DNA of 64,000 nucleotides from Alphaproteobacteria bacterium (GCA_013289445.1 JABCZZ010000002.1:1-64000), one strand, 5' to 3'; positions 17,585 to 26,390 are shown, numbered from the stretch's first letter. Notes: generated from the letters alone by a model not told the origin. Made by a program: numbers and translations.

Positions 17585-18004
17585 ATGGCCGATAACAGAC
17601 ACACACCCAAAGAAAAAGATGGTGATGCCAGAGATGGTCTCATTATTTTACTCATTCTCATTGCACTGACTTCCATCGGATACGGCGCGTACGAGCACAT
17701 TACCTACAGCAATGCCGCTAACGACACCGTCGTCGCCAATAACAGCGCACCTACGAGCGCCGCTACGGGTGATACCTCAGGCACCTCAGCCACGAGCAAC
17801 GGCAGCAGCTCCAATACCAGCAATTCGGCAGCGCAAAGCAGCGCCACCAATAGCCTGGGCACGGTAAGCCCCAGCGCCGGCGGCACAAGCAATAACCCAT
17901 CGGGTGCTAGCAATCCTTCTGCCGGAGGCAGCAATGATACCACAGGCAATTCGACGAATGGTGGCAGCAACAGCACCAACAATTCGTCCAATGCCACACG
18001 TTAA
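17585..18004 (+). CDS. Small single-TM protein with Ser/Asn/Gly-rich tail
   Basis: 139 aa from ATG 17585, with AGGAGG 5 bases upstream. A charged N-terminus (KEKDGDARD), one TM helix (~19-38, LIILLILIALTSIGYGAY), then ~95 residues of low-complexity Ser, Thr, Asn, Gly and Ala, probably disordered and periplasmic. No family recognised. It begins a stretch of small envelope and stress-type genes. A TTATAAAA stretch lies about 93 bases before the start. Confidence 0.7.
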   Translation: MADNRHTPKEKDGDARDGLIILLILIALTSIGYGAYEHITYSNAANDTVVANNSAPTSAATGDTSGTSATSNGSSSNTSNSAAQSSATNSLGTVSPSAGGTSNNPSGASNPSAGGSNDTTGNSTNGGSNSTNNSSNATR

Positions 18005-18060
18005 TGCCGCTGCGTTTCTTTAACCCTACTATTTTCTTTAACCTTACTATGGAGATGACT

Positions 18061-18198
18061 ATGAAAGTTTTTGGCCAACGTGCCTTCGCACTGCTGACGC
18101 TGATGGCAGTGCTGTCCGGATGCTCGTCGCATTGCAGTTGCCCGCCGCCTATGGCGCCTTCTCCGACTACGATTATTCATGAAGAACCACGCGACTGA
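18061..18198 (+). CDS. Small lipoprotein, 45 aa
   Basis: MKVFGQRAFALLTLMAVLSGC: a lipoprotein signal with lipobox LSG-C21, then a 24-residue mature part rich in Cys, Pro and Ser. ATG 18061 has GGAG 7 bases upstream; the open frame extends further without support. It is 56 bases after the Ser/Asn-rich protein and probably cotranscribed. It resembles the very short lipoproteins of unknown role found in many Proteobacteria. Confidence 0.65.
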   Translation: MKVFGQRAFALLTLMAVLSGCSSHCSCPPPMAPSPTTIIHEEPRD

Positions 18199-18209
18199 TA
18201 GTCGCCAGC

Positions 18210-18245
18210 GCCCCGTCTGTTGTCCCTTGAGGCAGCAGGCGGGGC
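18210..18245. terminator. Probable terminator hairpin between convergent genes
   Basis: GCCCCG ... CGGGGC with an inner CTGTTG/CAGCAG stem (one G-T pair) forms a long hairpin between the small lipoprotein gene and the converging mlaD. There is no clear T-run on either side, so termination is plausible rather than certain. Confidence 0.5.
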
Positions 18246-18265
18246 CTCCCTACCGCCGTTTCTCC

Positions 18266-18913
18266 CTAGTTATTATCTTTGTCTTTCTTCTTACCCTTCG
18301 AAGAGAAGATCAGTTTTGAGGGATTTTCCTTCACTTCCTGCGTCGCCTCATTAATATTTTGCGACGCTTTATCCAGATTCTTCACCATATCGTTTATCGA
18401 TCCGACATTCTTATCGCTAAATAGTTTGTCTGCCTGATTGGTCATATGCGTCAGTTTTTCCATCAAGGTGTTAAGCGTGCTGGGCTCTGTAGGAATCTCG
18501 GCAATCTGGCTGCCGACAATGCTTTTCTTGTCATTCTCGCTCACCAGATCCGCTGCCTGCGGATCCTTGCCGGTAAGCTCGATATAGACACTGCCCGTAA
18601 TACCCTGCAGCTTAAGCACCGCCACGGTATCGGTTTTTATCGGCGCCGTTTTTAAAATACTTGCCTCGACTTCGATCAGGCGCGTGTCCTGTGCGTCGAT
18701 GGCGAGCTGATCCACCTTTCCGACCTGTACGCCACGGAATTTCACAGGGCTGCCGATCTCCAGGCCGCTTACCGATTCGGTAAAATGCATGCGGTAATGC
18801 ATATAAAGACTTTTGCTATGCATGCCCACCAGCCAGACGGAAAACACCACTGCGGCAAATATGGTCAGCAGCACAAAAGAGCCGACGCGTAAATAATGCT
18901 TATCTTTTTCCAT
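18266..18913 (-). CDS. mlaD: MlaD-like MCE-domain protein of the phospholipid transporter
   Basis: 215 aa. One N-terminal TM helix (~10-30), then the MCE domain (YRMHFTESVSGLEIGSPVKFRGVQVGKV ... LKLQGITGSVYIELTG) and a C-terminal helical, lysine-rich tail. MlaD forms the periplasmic ring on the MlaFE transporter that moves phospholipids between the membranes. It overlaps mlaF by 14 bases and is the last gene of mlaE-mlaF-mlaD. Confidence 0.93.
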   Translation of the reverse strand: MEKDKHYLRVGSFVLLTIFAAVVFSVWLVGMHSKSLYMHYRMHFTESVSGLEIGSPVKFRGVQVGKVDQLAIDAQDTRLIEVEASILKTAPIKTDTVAVLKLQGITGSVYIELTGKDPQAADLVSENDKKSIVGSQIAEIPTEPSTLNTLMEKLTHMTNQADKLFSDKNVGSINDMVKNLDKASQNINEATQEVKENPSKLIFSSKGKKKDKDNN

Positions 18914-19676
18914 GTGTTTCCTCCGTTATCATGGCGGCCGCCTGCCCGCGCGGGCCATGAAAATACTGATGAATCCAGGGATGAGTACTTTTGAGCAGGT
19001 GCGGTAAAGTATCCATCACAATTTTCTTATCGACGAGAATGGCAGCGCGGTCGCACACGCCAAATAACGTATCGAGATCATGCGTCACCATCACAATGGT
19101 TGCGCCCAGGCTCTGGTTTAATTCTTTCACCAGCTGATCGAATTCATTGGCAGCGACCGGGTCGAGTCCGCTGGTAGGTTCGTCAAGAAACAATATCTCC
19201 GGGTCAAGCGCCAGCGCACGCGCCAGTGAAGCACGCTTGACCATGCCACCAGAAAGTTCCGAGGGATATTTTGCGCCTGTGTCGGCCGGCAGACCGGCAA
19301 GGCCCAGCTTGAGCTGGGCGATCATGGCCTGCTCCTTGCGCGGCAAATCGGTGTGCTCGGCAAGCGGCAGCATGATGTTATCCACCACGGTCATGGAGGA
19401 AAACAATGCTCCCTCCTGAAACAATACGCCAAACAACGCCGCAGACTGAGCTGGCGTCACCTCATCCATGTGCTTGCCATCAATACTTACTTGCCCGTGA
19501 TCGGGCTGATGCAGGCCGACTATCGTTTTAAGCAACACCGACTTGCCGGAGCCTGAACCGCCGACAATGCCGACAATCTCGCCGCGTCGGACACTGAAGC
19601 TTACTCCGTCGTGCACCAGTTGCTTACCGAAGCGGTTGACAACCCCTTTGACGTTTAAAATGATGTCTTCGGTCAT
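18900..19676 (-). CDS. mlaF: MlaF-like ABC transporter ATP-binding protein
   Basis: 258 aa. Walker A GGSGSGKS (39-46), signature LSGGMVKRASLARAL, Walker B ILFLDEPTSGLDP, H-loop VTHD. The LSGGM-KR form of the signature is typical of MlaF/Ttg2A. It powers retrograde or anterograde phospholipid transport with MlaE and MlaD. Its ATG overlaps the mlaE stop (ATGA), which supports coupled translation. Confidence 0.95.
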   Translation of the reverse strand: MTEDIILNVKGVVNRFGKQLVHDGVSFSVRRGEIVGIVGGSGSGKSVLLKTIVGLHQPDHGQVSIDGKHMDEVTPAQSAALFGVLFQEGALFSSMTVVDNIMLPLAEHTDLPRKEQAMIAQLKLGLAGLPADTGAKYPSELSGGMVKRASLARALALDPEILFLDEPTSGLDPVAANEFDQLVKELNQSLGATIVMVTHDLDTLFGVCDRAAILVDKKIVMDTLPHLLKSTHPWIHQYFHGPRGQAAAMITEETHGKR

Positions 19677-20779
19677 ATGCCCATTTTCTCAAATACGATG
19701 GAAAAAAATGCATCGGCCACCAGCACCAGAAATATCGATTTCACCACAGCGGCAGTGGTCTGCTTGCCCACGCTCTCGGCCGAACCCGAGACTTTCATGC
19801 CATGCATGCAGCCAATCAGGGCAATAAGAAAGGCAAACACCGGCGCCTTGATCATGCCTACCCAAAAATCACTGCCATGCGCCACCATGCGCACATGATC
19901 GATGTAAGCACCCGGCGAGATATTAATAAGGAGCAATGACATGATGCCGCCTCCCAGCAGTCCCATCATGTCCGCCAGAAAGGTAAGAAGTGGCAGCGTG
20001 ATGACCAGCGCAAATAACCGAGGCATGACCAGCACCTCAAACGGGTTAATGCCGATGACCTTGAGCGCATCCACTTCCTCGCGCACCTTCATCACGCCGA
20101 TTTCAGCGGTAAATGAACTGCCGGAGCGGCCTGCCACCATGATGGCTGTGAGCAATACGCCCATTTCGCGCAGCACTGAAATTGCCACCAGATTGACGGT
20201 GAGTGCCTGGGCGCCGAGTGGCCGCAGCTGAGCAATGCCCTGATAGGCCAGCACGACGGCAATCATAAATGCCATAGTGCAGATGATAGGCACCGCCTCT
20301 ATGCCGGTTTCCTCGATCTGGTGCATGATATCGGCAAGACGCAAATGCTTAAGGGATGAAAAAGAGAGACGAAATGTCACGCATACCTGCCCGAGAAATG
20401 CGGTGATTTCCTTCAGCCATTTCCAGCCATCCAGCGTCTGCTTGCCTGTGCCGGCAACAAAGCGTCTCCATGCAGACGCATGCTTGAGTGGCTGAGGCGG
20501 CGACATCTTGGCTTTTGCCACCATTTTAAACAGATCAGCATGCTCAGGTTTCAGATGCAGAATCGTGGCATGATATTTTTCCTGAAGCTGGCGGAGTAAT
20601 AATGCGCCAACCGTGTCGAGCTTACTTATACCCGATAGATCGATGGCAGACTGACGCACCCCGGCCAACGCATTTTTAAGTGTCTTGCGCGCGCTCTGGG
20701 CATGATAGATATCAAGCGCACCCTGCAACTTAAGATGACCGGATTCGGTATCCTTCTCGATATGAAAACCAGACGGCAT
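19673..20779 (-). CDS. mlaE: MlaE-like ABC permease with N-terminal STAS domain
   Basis: 368 aa. Residues ~1-95 form a STAS-type domain (LQGALDIYHAQSARKTLKNAL ... IDLSGISKLDTVGALLLRQL), and the rest is the MlaE permease with five or six TM helices and the conserved PLGAQALTVNLVAISVLREMG region. Fusion of the STAS part (MlaB-like) to the permease is common in Alphaproteobacteria and replaces a separate mlaB. AAAGG lies about 9 bases before the ATG. First gene of the operon, divergent from ppk2. Confidence 0.94.
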   Translation of the reverse strand: MPSGFHIEKDTESGHLKLQGALDIYHAQSARKTLKNALAGVRQSAIDLSGISKLDTVGALLLRQLQEKYHATILHLKPEHADLFKMVAKAKMSPPQPLKHASAWRRFVAGTGKQTLDGWKWLKEITAFLGQVCVTFRLSFSSLKHLRLADIMHQIEETGIEAVPIICTMAFMIAVVLAYQGIAQLRPLGAQALTVNLVAISVLREMGVLLTAIMVAGRSGSSFTAEIGVMKVREEVDALKVIGINPFEVLVMPRLFALVITLPLLTFLADMMGLLGGGIMSLLLINISPGAYIDHVRMVAHGSDFWVGMIKAPVFAFLIALIGCMHGMKVSGSAESVGKQTTAAVVKSIFLVLVADAFFSIVFEKMGI

Positions 20780-20901
20780 CGACTAACCTTTTCATTTTCA
20801 GGCAATTCATCATACGGCCGCGCATATAAAAAAATGATGTGGAGTGCGGCGGCGGCGGTCACAAAGGCTTGTGTATGCTTCCTGATGGGCTAAAATAAGG
20901 C

Positions 20902-21739
20902 ATGGCACAGTATTATAAGCGATTTCTTGTCGCGCCGGACAGCAAGGTGCGGTTATCCGACGTCGATGCGGATTACACCGGGACGTATCAAGGCCATAAG
21001 TCTGCACAGCAAGCGCAGGAACAGACCACAGTGCGGCTGCGCCAATTGCAGGAACTGCTCTATGCGGAACACAAGCAGTCGTTACTTATCTGCCTGCAGG
21101 CACGCGATGCCGGCGGCAAGGACGGTGTCATCGCCCATGCCTTCGCCGCCATGGAACCCGCAAGGCTGCCACGTGCGCTCCTTCAAGCAGCCAAGCAAAG
21201 AAGAACTCGACCATGACTTCATGTGGCGGGCGTACCGCGATGTCCCTGCCAAAGGTGAAATCACCATTTTCAATCGCTCGCACTACGAGGACGTGCTCGT
21301 CGCGCGGGTTCATGGTCTCGTACCCAAGAAACAACTACGCATGCGCTACGAGGAGATCAATGCCATCGAACGCCATCTGTCGCTGAACGGTACGCATATT
21401 CTCAAATTCTACCTGCATATCAGTAAAGAGGAACAGTTGCGGCGTTTCAAGCAGCGCCTCGACGATCCGGCCAAGCACTGGAAAATCAGCGCCGATGACT
21501 ACCGCGAGCGCAAATACTGGGACGAATATACCGACGCTTTCGAAACCATGCTCGCCCGCTGCAGCACACGCGCCGCGCCGTGGTTTATCATTCCGGCCAA
21601 TCAGAAATGGTTTCGCGATCTCGCCGTTTCACGCATCCTCGTCGAGTACCTTGAAGGCCTGCGCATGAAATATCCGGCACCTTCGGTGAATCTCGATAAA
21701 ATTCGCAAGAAATACCACCAGGCCAGTAAGAAACGCTGA
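20902..21739 (+). pseudogene. ppk2: PPK2-family polyphosphate kinase, interrupted by a +1 frameshift
   Basis: The protein is split between two frames. From 20902 the first frame reads MAQYYKRFLVAPDSKVRLSD to the Walker A-type motif ARDAGGKDGVIAHAFAAM. The second, ending at 21739, continues with NPQGCHVRSFKQPSKEELDHDFMWRAY, IFNRSHYEDVLVARVHG and the lid region. The expected join is A-M-N-P-Q-G, and removing one G of ATGGAAC at 21153-21154 restores it exactly. An intact product would be ~278 aa and transfer phosphate between polyphosphate and nucleotides. As read, the gene makes a truncated 104-aa product without the second half of the active site. A sequencing error is the main alternative. 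Confidence 0.85.
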
Positions 21740-21859
21740 ATCTCTGGTTCTGCCGCCCGTCTTTATAAACGTTTTATAAGAATGGCTATCTGCCCGCATC
21801 GTTTTCTAAGGCGATAATGCGCAAAGTCTGGGAACAGACCGAAAGGAGGTAAGCAGATC

Positions 21860-22015
21860 ATGAGCAACAATCCCCAAAACCAGAATCAGCCTCAGCGTCC
21901 GCAGCAGCAGAATGATCGTGACCAGAAGCGCAATCAGGGTTCACGCGATCAGGAAAGCCGTCAGCGCGAGGAAGAACAGAACCGCGCCAAAAAGCGCTCC
22001 GGTTCTGAGTACTAG
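21860..22015 (+). CDS. Small hydrophilic Gln/Arg-rich protein, 51 aa
   Basis: ATG 21860 is preceded by the strong AAAGGAGGT about 10 bases upstream. The product is 51 residues of almost only Gln, Asn, Arg, Glu, Asp, Pro and Ser (MSNNPQNQNQPQRPQQQ... ends KKRSGSEY), with no hydrophobic core, so it is intrinsically disordered. It resembles small stress-induced hydrophilic proteins in style, but I assign no family. Two TTTATAA-type boxes lie at 21764-21782 upstream. Confidence 0.65.
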   Translation: MSNNPQNQNQPQRPQQQNDRDQKRNQGSRDQESRQREEEQNRAKKRSGSEY

Positions 22016-22123
22016 TCCTTACGCCGCGTCGACTACCGGGGAGGCCAGTCTTCCCCGGTGTCACGCTCAGCAGAAATGTCCGTACTTATCTTGCGTATGT
22101 TATTCACTCTATAAGGAGCAGTT

Positions 22124-22201
22124 ATGCGTGGTTTAATACTTTGGCTACTGGGTCTTCCCATTCCGGTCATTATCCTGCTTTATCTTTTCCATGTCATTTA
22201 A
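22124..22201 (+). CDS. Very small membrane peptide, 25 aa
   Basis: MRGLILWLLGLPIPVIILLYLF, then HVI and stop: a single hydrophobic helix with a central Pro pair. ATG 22124 follows AAGGAGC at a good distance. Such tiny one-helix proteins are common in alphaproteobacterial stress gene sets and are often not annotated. It lies between the Gln/Arg-rich protein and the DUF1328 protein in the same direction. Confidence 0.6.
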   Translation: MRGLILWLLGLPIPVIILLYLFHVI

Positions 22202-22328
22202 CGCCAAGCAGAATATCGCTTGGGTTTATAGGTTTCTTATGACAATTCACCCCGCCCCGTAGCGCAAAATAACGATGGCGGCGATAAACTTAAAAGGCCA
22301 ATAAGGCATTCATTTATTCGGAGGTTTT

Positions 22329-22511
22329 ATGTTGAACTGGGTCATCACATTTTTCATTCTGGCGATTCTTGCGTCAGTATTCGGCTTCTGGGGGCTTGCG
22401 GGCACGTTCTCGCAGATTGCCCAGTTCCTTGCAATTATCTTCGTCGTACTGTTCGTCGCAAGCCTTGTCTACAGCCTGGTAAGCGGCCGCAGAGTAAGCC
22501 CGCCGCTGTAA
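22329..22511 (+). CDS. DUF1328-family small membrane protein (YtjA-like)
   Basis: 60 aa with two TM helices (residues 4-24 and 29-50) and the family pattern [20 protein letters not shown] ... [26 protein letters not shown] is 5 bases before the ATG. The family's function is not known, but members are often induced by stress. A second member of the family lies at 58470-58661. A strong terminator follows. Confidence 0.87.
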   Translation: MLNWVITFFILAILASVFGFWGLAGTFSQIAQFLAIIFVVLFVASLVYSLVSGRRVSPPL

Positions 22512-22534
22512 TAATTCTTATAATCCAAACACCG

Positions 22535-22566
22535 AAAGGGGGGCATTTTGCCCCCCTTTATTTTTG
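22535..22566 (+). terminator. Rho-independent terminator after the DUF1328 gene
   Basis: AAAGGGGGGC, loop ATTTT, GCCCCCCTTT, then ATTTTT. The hairpin has ten base pairs with the T-run on the plus strand. The A-rich left flank gives the minus strand a T-run too, so it can also serve the converging gene at 22594. Confidence 0.93.
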
Positions 22567-22593
22567 CTGGCGTAAAATGCTTGTTACTGATTT

Positions 22594-22845
22594 TTACTGT
22601 CCCGCCGCCGTGGACTGCTTGATGTTGTCGCCGGTATCCTTTACCGCATCGCCCAGTTTTTGCCCGGGGGTGCGATCTTCAAGCTGGCGTGCAGCCTGTG
22701 TTGGGCCTTTATCCAAATCATGGATGGCATCACCCACCCGCTGCGAGGTGGTCCGGTTGTCGGGCATGGTGAGTATGCCATAGCCTACGACGGCAATGAC
22801 AGCCACGACGAGGATAAAAACGAGTGTTTTACTGCTGGAAGTCAT
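22594..22845 (-). CDS. Small single-TM protein, 83 aa
   Basis: An N-terminal TM helix (residues 7-25, LVFILVVAVIAVVGYGIL) and a hydrophilic periplasmic tail with a repeated pattern (QRVGDAIHDLDKGPTQAAR and QKLGDAVKDTGDNIKQS). The tail is probably an amphipathic helix of the kind seen in small stress proteins. ATG 22845 has CGGAG about 8 bases upstream. No family assigned. It follows the ferritin-like gene by 41 bases in the same direction. Confidence 0.7.
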   Translation of the reverse strand: MTSSSKTLVFILVVAVIAVVGYGILTMPDNRTTSQRVGDAIHDLDKGPTQAARQLEDRTPGQKLGDAVKDTGDNIKQSTAAGQ

Positions 22846-22886
22846 GAGAGAAACTCCGTATGGGTTAATGAGAATAACAAGGCACG

Positions 22887-23489
22887 TTACTGATGCAACA
22901 TCGGCTTGCCTTCATGGGCAATCAGCAGATCGTGCATGTCGTTGGCATGTTCTTCTTCTTTGATCAGGATGCTTTCCATCATCACGCGAGTGCCCGGATC
23001 CTTGTCACCAAAAAAGCGTACAAGCTCGCGGTAATGTTCGCAGGCGATGCGCTCGGCAATCAGGTTCTCCTTGATCATTTCGACCAGACTCTTGGCCTCA
23101 ACATATTGCGATGCCGAGCGCGTCGTGAGCCTGTCGGGATTCAAATCAGGGCTGCCGCCCAATTGGTTGATACGCTCAGCTACCTGGCGCGCATGCTGGA
23201 GTTCTTCACGCGCATGTTCATCGAATTCGGCTTTCACGCCCTCGCTGGCAATGCCGGTGGCGGCGACCGCATTCATGGTGTAGCGCAGCACGCAGACGAT
23301 TTCCGTCGCGAGCACGCTTTGCAGAATGTCGATCGCCTGCTTCACGTCTCCCTGATAGGAAGGCGTCACCGCACCCTCGCCGAGATGCGCGCGCGCACGC
23401 GAACGCAATGTTTTAACATCGGTGAGGAAAGGCTGGCTTTCTTTGTGATCATCGTTGTTGGCTGTTTTTGTAACGGGTTTCATATCCAT
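22887..23489 (-). CDS. Ferritin-like (bacterioferritin-type) diiron protein
   Basis: 200 aa. Four-helix ferritin-like fold with di-iron ligand candidates E63, E96 and H99 (ExxH in EELQHA), E146, and E178/H181 (EEEH). A ~45-residue N-terminal extension precedes the fold. Probably stores iron or detoxifies peroxide in the cytoplasm. AGGAG is very close to ATG 23489, so the in-frame ATG at 23483 is an alternative start with better spacing. Neighbours are stress-type genes. Confidence 0.83.
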   Translation of the reverse strand: MDMKPVTKTANNDDHKESQPFLTDVKTLRSRARAHLGEGAVTPSYQGDVKQAIDILQSVLATEIVCVLRYTMNAVAATGIASEGVKAEFDEHAREELQHARQVAERINQLGGSPDLNPDRLTTRSASQYVEAKSLVEMIKENLIAERIACEHYRELVRFFGDKDPGTRVMMESILIKEEEHANDMHDLLIAHEGKPMLHQ

Positions 23490-23503
23490 AGCTCCTGGGT
23501 TGA

Positions 23504-23911
23504 TTATCGATGGGTTACGCCTGAAATCGCACTGTTCGTATTCACTCCGGCGGCGGCACCGGTATTGATATTGGCCCCTGCCCCCGCGGCTGCCGCTGCA
23601 TTGGCATCACCCAGCGCGGCGTTACTCGCCGCCGAGCCTTTCTGGCCTGACGCGGTTATGCCGCTACTGTTAACGGTGCTGCTGTTAGGAGTGCCGTTGC
23701 AATTGGCAGCAGGAGTGCCGTTATTGGCGTTGGTGCCGAGCAAGCAGTCGGCAGCAGAGGCGTTTCTGAATTCGCTGCCGTTATCCGGGCGTGATGTATC
23801 GCCGCTATAGGCACAAGGAGCGTAGGTCAGCAGTAGCACGCTTGTTAACAATGCCGGCAAGGTAGCATACACACGGCTGCGCCGCGTGGGAAAATGCACA
23901 TATTTTTTCAT
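23504..23911 (-). CDS. Secreted low-complexity protein, 135 aa
   Basis: An extended signal peptide with an Arg-rich start (MKKYVHFPTRRSRVYATLPALLTSVLLL...CAYS), then ~95 residues rich in Asn, Ala, Gly, Ser and Thr with two Cys near residues 56 and 70. The end is almost only Ala/Gly/Asn (GDANAAAAAGAGANINTGA). AGGAGGAGG lies just before the ATG. No family recognised; probably an envelope protein. It lies 14 bases before the ferritin-like gene in the same direction, so probably the same transcript. Confidence 0.68.
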   Translation of the reverse strand: MKKYVHFPTRRSRVYATLPALLTSVLLLTYAPCAYSGDTSRPDNGSEFRNASAADCLLGTNANNGTPAANCNGTPNSSTVNSSGITASGQKGSAASNAALGDANAAAAAGAGANINTGAAAGVNTNSAISGVTHR

Positions 23912-24012
23912 CGTTTCCTCCTCCTGCTCTCTGCAACCCTAGGCAGCGGCGCATCGCTTTTATATGCTGTTTGGGCAAGCTTTATCTAAAGATGGCATAA
24001 TGATGCCGCCGC

Positions 24013-25092
24013 TTACCGGGCCGATGGTTGCGTATTATCTTTCATATCCAGCCCTTTCTGCAGGGCGCCGACAAATGCATTATGCAGAATGCCTTCGATG
24101 GCGGACCATGTATCGGTGTTGATATTATGCAGATTGCCTTTGAGTTCGATCTTCGTGGCAAACTGATCATTGTGGTGATTGGTAAATATCGTGAGGAACA
24201 CCGATACTACCGATTCCCACGCTATTTTTGCCGGATTGGAGCTTTTTCTAAGATCGATGAGCGAGATATTGGTTGCGATCGGTTTTACATATCCCGATAC
24301 TTGGTCGTCTTTGATAATCAGCTGAGAATAGACATTCAGATTGCCGTCCCTGATATCAATCAATGCATAGGCATTCGAATAATCGTTCAGCGCGGGCAAA
24401 TGTACGTTTTCAAGCTGGGTGTCGATATCCATGTCCGGCACGGGTTTGAGAATATTAAGCCTGCCGTCGATTTTTAGCTTTCCGTCGCCAATGGAATCGC
24501 CTTTCAGTGAAAGCCGCGAAGGCAGGGGATCTGAGCGATCCACGACATTGCGCAGATTGCTTAGCTCACCTGACATATGGTGAATATAGATATTCACTTT
24601 CGGCGCAGTGGAGAAATCCTGATAGGTCAGCTTGCCTTCCTTGAAGATAACATGGTTGATGTCAATGGGCGCCAGCGCCTTAATCGGCTTGATCCAGTCT
24701 ATGCCTGCCCCCGTCTGTTTGGCAGTGCCGGACGGATTGACGGCAAAATTGAGCACCGGCTTGGTCAATTCGATATCCGACACAATCCTGCCATGAAACA
24801 GCGCCGTCCACTGAAGTGACAAGTCTACGGTCTCGATATCAAGGAAGGGCGTGGGAATATGCCCGGATTTTTTGTATATTTTCAGTGTATGAATACGATA
24901 GGCGCCGCGATACAGATCAATATCGATGCTCTTGGCGGAGCCTTCATAGCCATCAATATGGCTTAAAACCTCATTTACATGGCCCAGCAGCCATTGGTTA
25001 AAATACATATGCGCGGCTACACCCGCCGCAATCAACAATACCAGCAGCGCGGTAAGCAGGTAATGTCTGCGAAAAGCCGAGATAATCTTCAT
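24013..25092 (-). CDS. AsmA/DUF748-like envelope protein
   Basis: 359 aa. One N-terminal TM helix (~10-28), then a beta-rich extracytoplasmic body with the pattern of DUF748/AsmA-like proteins (YEGSAKSIDIDLYRGAYRIHTLKIYK, VDLSLQWTALFHGRIVSDIELTKPVLNF). These are related to bridge-type lipid transfer proteins of the envelope. Its ATG overlaps the stop of the CpaF-type gene (ATGA), so the two are translationally coupled. The mature body is short for the family. Confidence 0.75.
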   Translation of the reverse strand: MKIISAFRRHYLLTALLVLLIAAGVAAHMYFNQWLLGHVNEVLSHIDGYEGSAKSIDIDLYRGAYRIHTLKIYKKSGHIPTPFLDIETVDLSLQWTALFHGRIVSDIELTKPVLNFAVNPSGTAKQTGAGIDWIKPIKALAPIDINHVIFKEGKLTYQDFSTAPKVNIYIHHMSGELSNLRNVVDRSDPLPSRLSLKGDSIGDGKLKIDGRLNILKPVPDMDIDTQLENVHLPALNDYSNAYALIDIRDGNLNVYSQLIIKDDQVSGYVKPIATNISLIDLRKSSNPAKIAWESVVSVFLTIFTNHHNDQFATKIELKGNLHNINTDTWSAIEGILHNAFVGALQKGLDMKDNTQPSAR

Positions 25093-26390
25093 GCATTAAG
25101 CTCGCCGGGCGCGATGGTAAAAAGCGGATGCGCCCGCATCGCGGCGGAGAGTCTTGCATGATGCGGGATAATCTGCGTCCAGCGCTGTGTCTTGCCCTTA
25201 CCAGATGATTCAACGCTGAAAATCTCCTGCATCGTAGGCGTCTCGCCTTCCATACCGACAATTTCGGATATGTTTGAGACCCTACGCTTGCCGTCAACAT
25301 CATAGACAAGCTGAACAATGAGATGGAGCGCAGAGACGATCTGCTGGCGGATACTTGCAGCAGAGGTATTCTGCATGCGCGGCCCCATCAGGTTTTCAAT
25401 ACGCGTAAGGGCGTCACGGGGAGCATTGGCATGCACGGTCGACATCGATCCGTCATGACCGGTACTGAGCGCCTGAATCATGTCGTAGGCTTCTTCGCCA
25501 CGCACTTCGCCGACGATGATGCGATCCGGCCGCATGCGCAGCGCATTGCGCACCAGATCGGAAGCGTTCACTTCCTCTTTGCGTTCATCGATGGTCTGCG
25601 GTTCTTTTATCTCAAGCCGCACCACATGCGGTTGTTGCAAGCGCAGTTCCGCGGTGTCCTCAATAGTGATAATACGCTCGCTGTCAGGAATGAAATGCGA
25701 AATTGCATTAAGCAATGTAGTCTTGCCTGTGCCTGTGCCACCGCTGATGAGCAGGCTCACGCGGTGCTGCGCGCATAGCTTGAGAAACTCGGCCATCTGC
25801 TGCGACATCTCGCCTTTTTCGATCAAATCGGCAAGTGTAATTTCCTGCTTGGGAAATTTGCGGATGGATATGCTAAGCCCGTCCACCGCCATCGGCGGCG
25901 CGATAATATTGACACGGCTGCCATCTTTTAGCCGGGCGTCGATAAGGGGGCGCCTGGGATCAAGATTGCGGCCGACAGAGCTGGCAATCGCCTGAGCAAG
26001 CTTACGCAGGCTGCGGGCATCGGCAAAAATGATATCTGTTTTCTCCAGGATATTATCGCGATTGATATAAATTTCCTTAGGCCCGTTGATAAAAATATCA
26101 GTGATGCCTTCATCCGCCAGCAGTGGCGCAATCGGGCTTGTCGCGAGCAACTGGTTTACTTGTATGCCGTCATAAACCTCGCCGTGTACTGGCGTAACCG
26201 TTTCCAGAAACGCCATCAGCGGGCGTGATAATGTTTCGAGCATGTCGGCTACACGGGTGACCGATTCCGTCAGCGCTTGCAGCTCTGCGCCCGGCTGAGA
26301 TAGTGCCGGCACTGCAGCACTGTCATTGCCAATATAGGGAGACGCTGGTTTGCGCCGTACTCTGGATAACTCCGCAGTATCAGATGCCAT
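25089..26390 (-). CDS. cpaF: CpaF/TadA-type secretion ATPase, orphan
   Basis: 433 aa. N-terminal domain (LLADEGITDIFINGPKEIYI), Walker A GGTGTGKT (217-224), Asp box (ITIEDTAELRLQ), Walker B region (RIIVGEVRGEEAYDMIQAL) and His box (STVHANAPRDAL). It belongs to the type II/IV secretion ATPase group that powers Tad/Flp pili. AGGAG is 6 bases before the ATG. No tadB/tadC, RcpA/CpaC or pilin gene is in the window, so it is either an orphan or works with genes elsewhere. Coupled with the DUF748-like gene. Confidence 0.92.
   Translation of the reverse strand: MASDTAELSRVRRKPASPYIGNDSAAVPALSQPGAELQALTESVTRVADMLETLSRPLMAFLETVTPVHGEVYDGIQVNQLLATSPIAPLLADEGITDIFINGPKEIYINRDNILEKTDIIFADARSLRKLAQAIASSVGRNLDPRRPLIDARLKDGSRVNIIAPPMAVDGLSISIRKFPKQEITLADLIEKGEMSQQMAEFLKLCAQHRVSLLISGGTGTGKTTLLNAISHFIPDSERIITIEDTAELRLQQPHVVRLEIKEPQTIDERKEEVNASDLVRNALRMRPDRIIVGEVRGEEAYDMIQALSTGHDGSMSTVHANAPRDALTRIENLMGPRMQNTSAASIRQQIVSALHLIVQLVYDVDGKRRVSNISEIVGMEGETPTMQEIFSVESSGKGKTQRWTQIIPHHARLSAAMRAHPLFTIAPGELNA

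Noticed and set aside
17440..17590. EcfG-type general stress promoter (GGAAC, then CGTT) before the small envelope genes
   Set aside because: GGAAC occurs at about 17448 but no matching -10 element lies at the right distance.
21130..21170. Programmed ribosomal frameshift in ppk2
   Set aside because: No slippery heptamer or downstream pseudoknot is evident, and PPK2 is not known to use frameshifting; a mutation or read error is simpler.
22893..23810. Long plus-strand open frame of 305 codons
   Set aside because: It is antisense to the ferritin-like and secreted genes, has no ribosome binding site or domain, and reflects codon bias.
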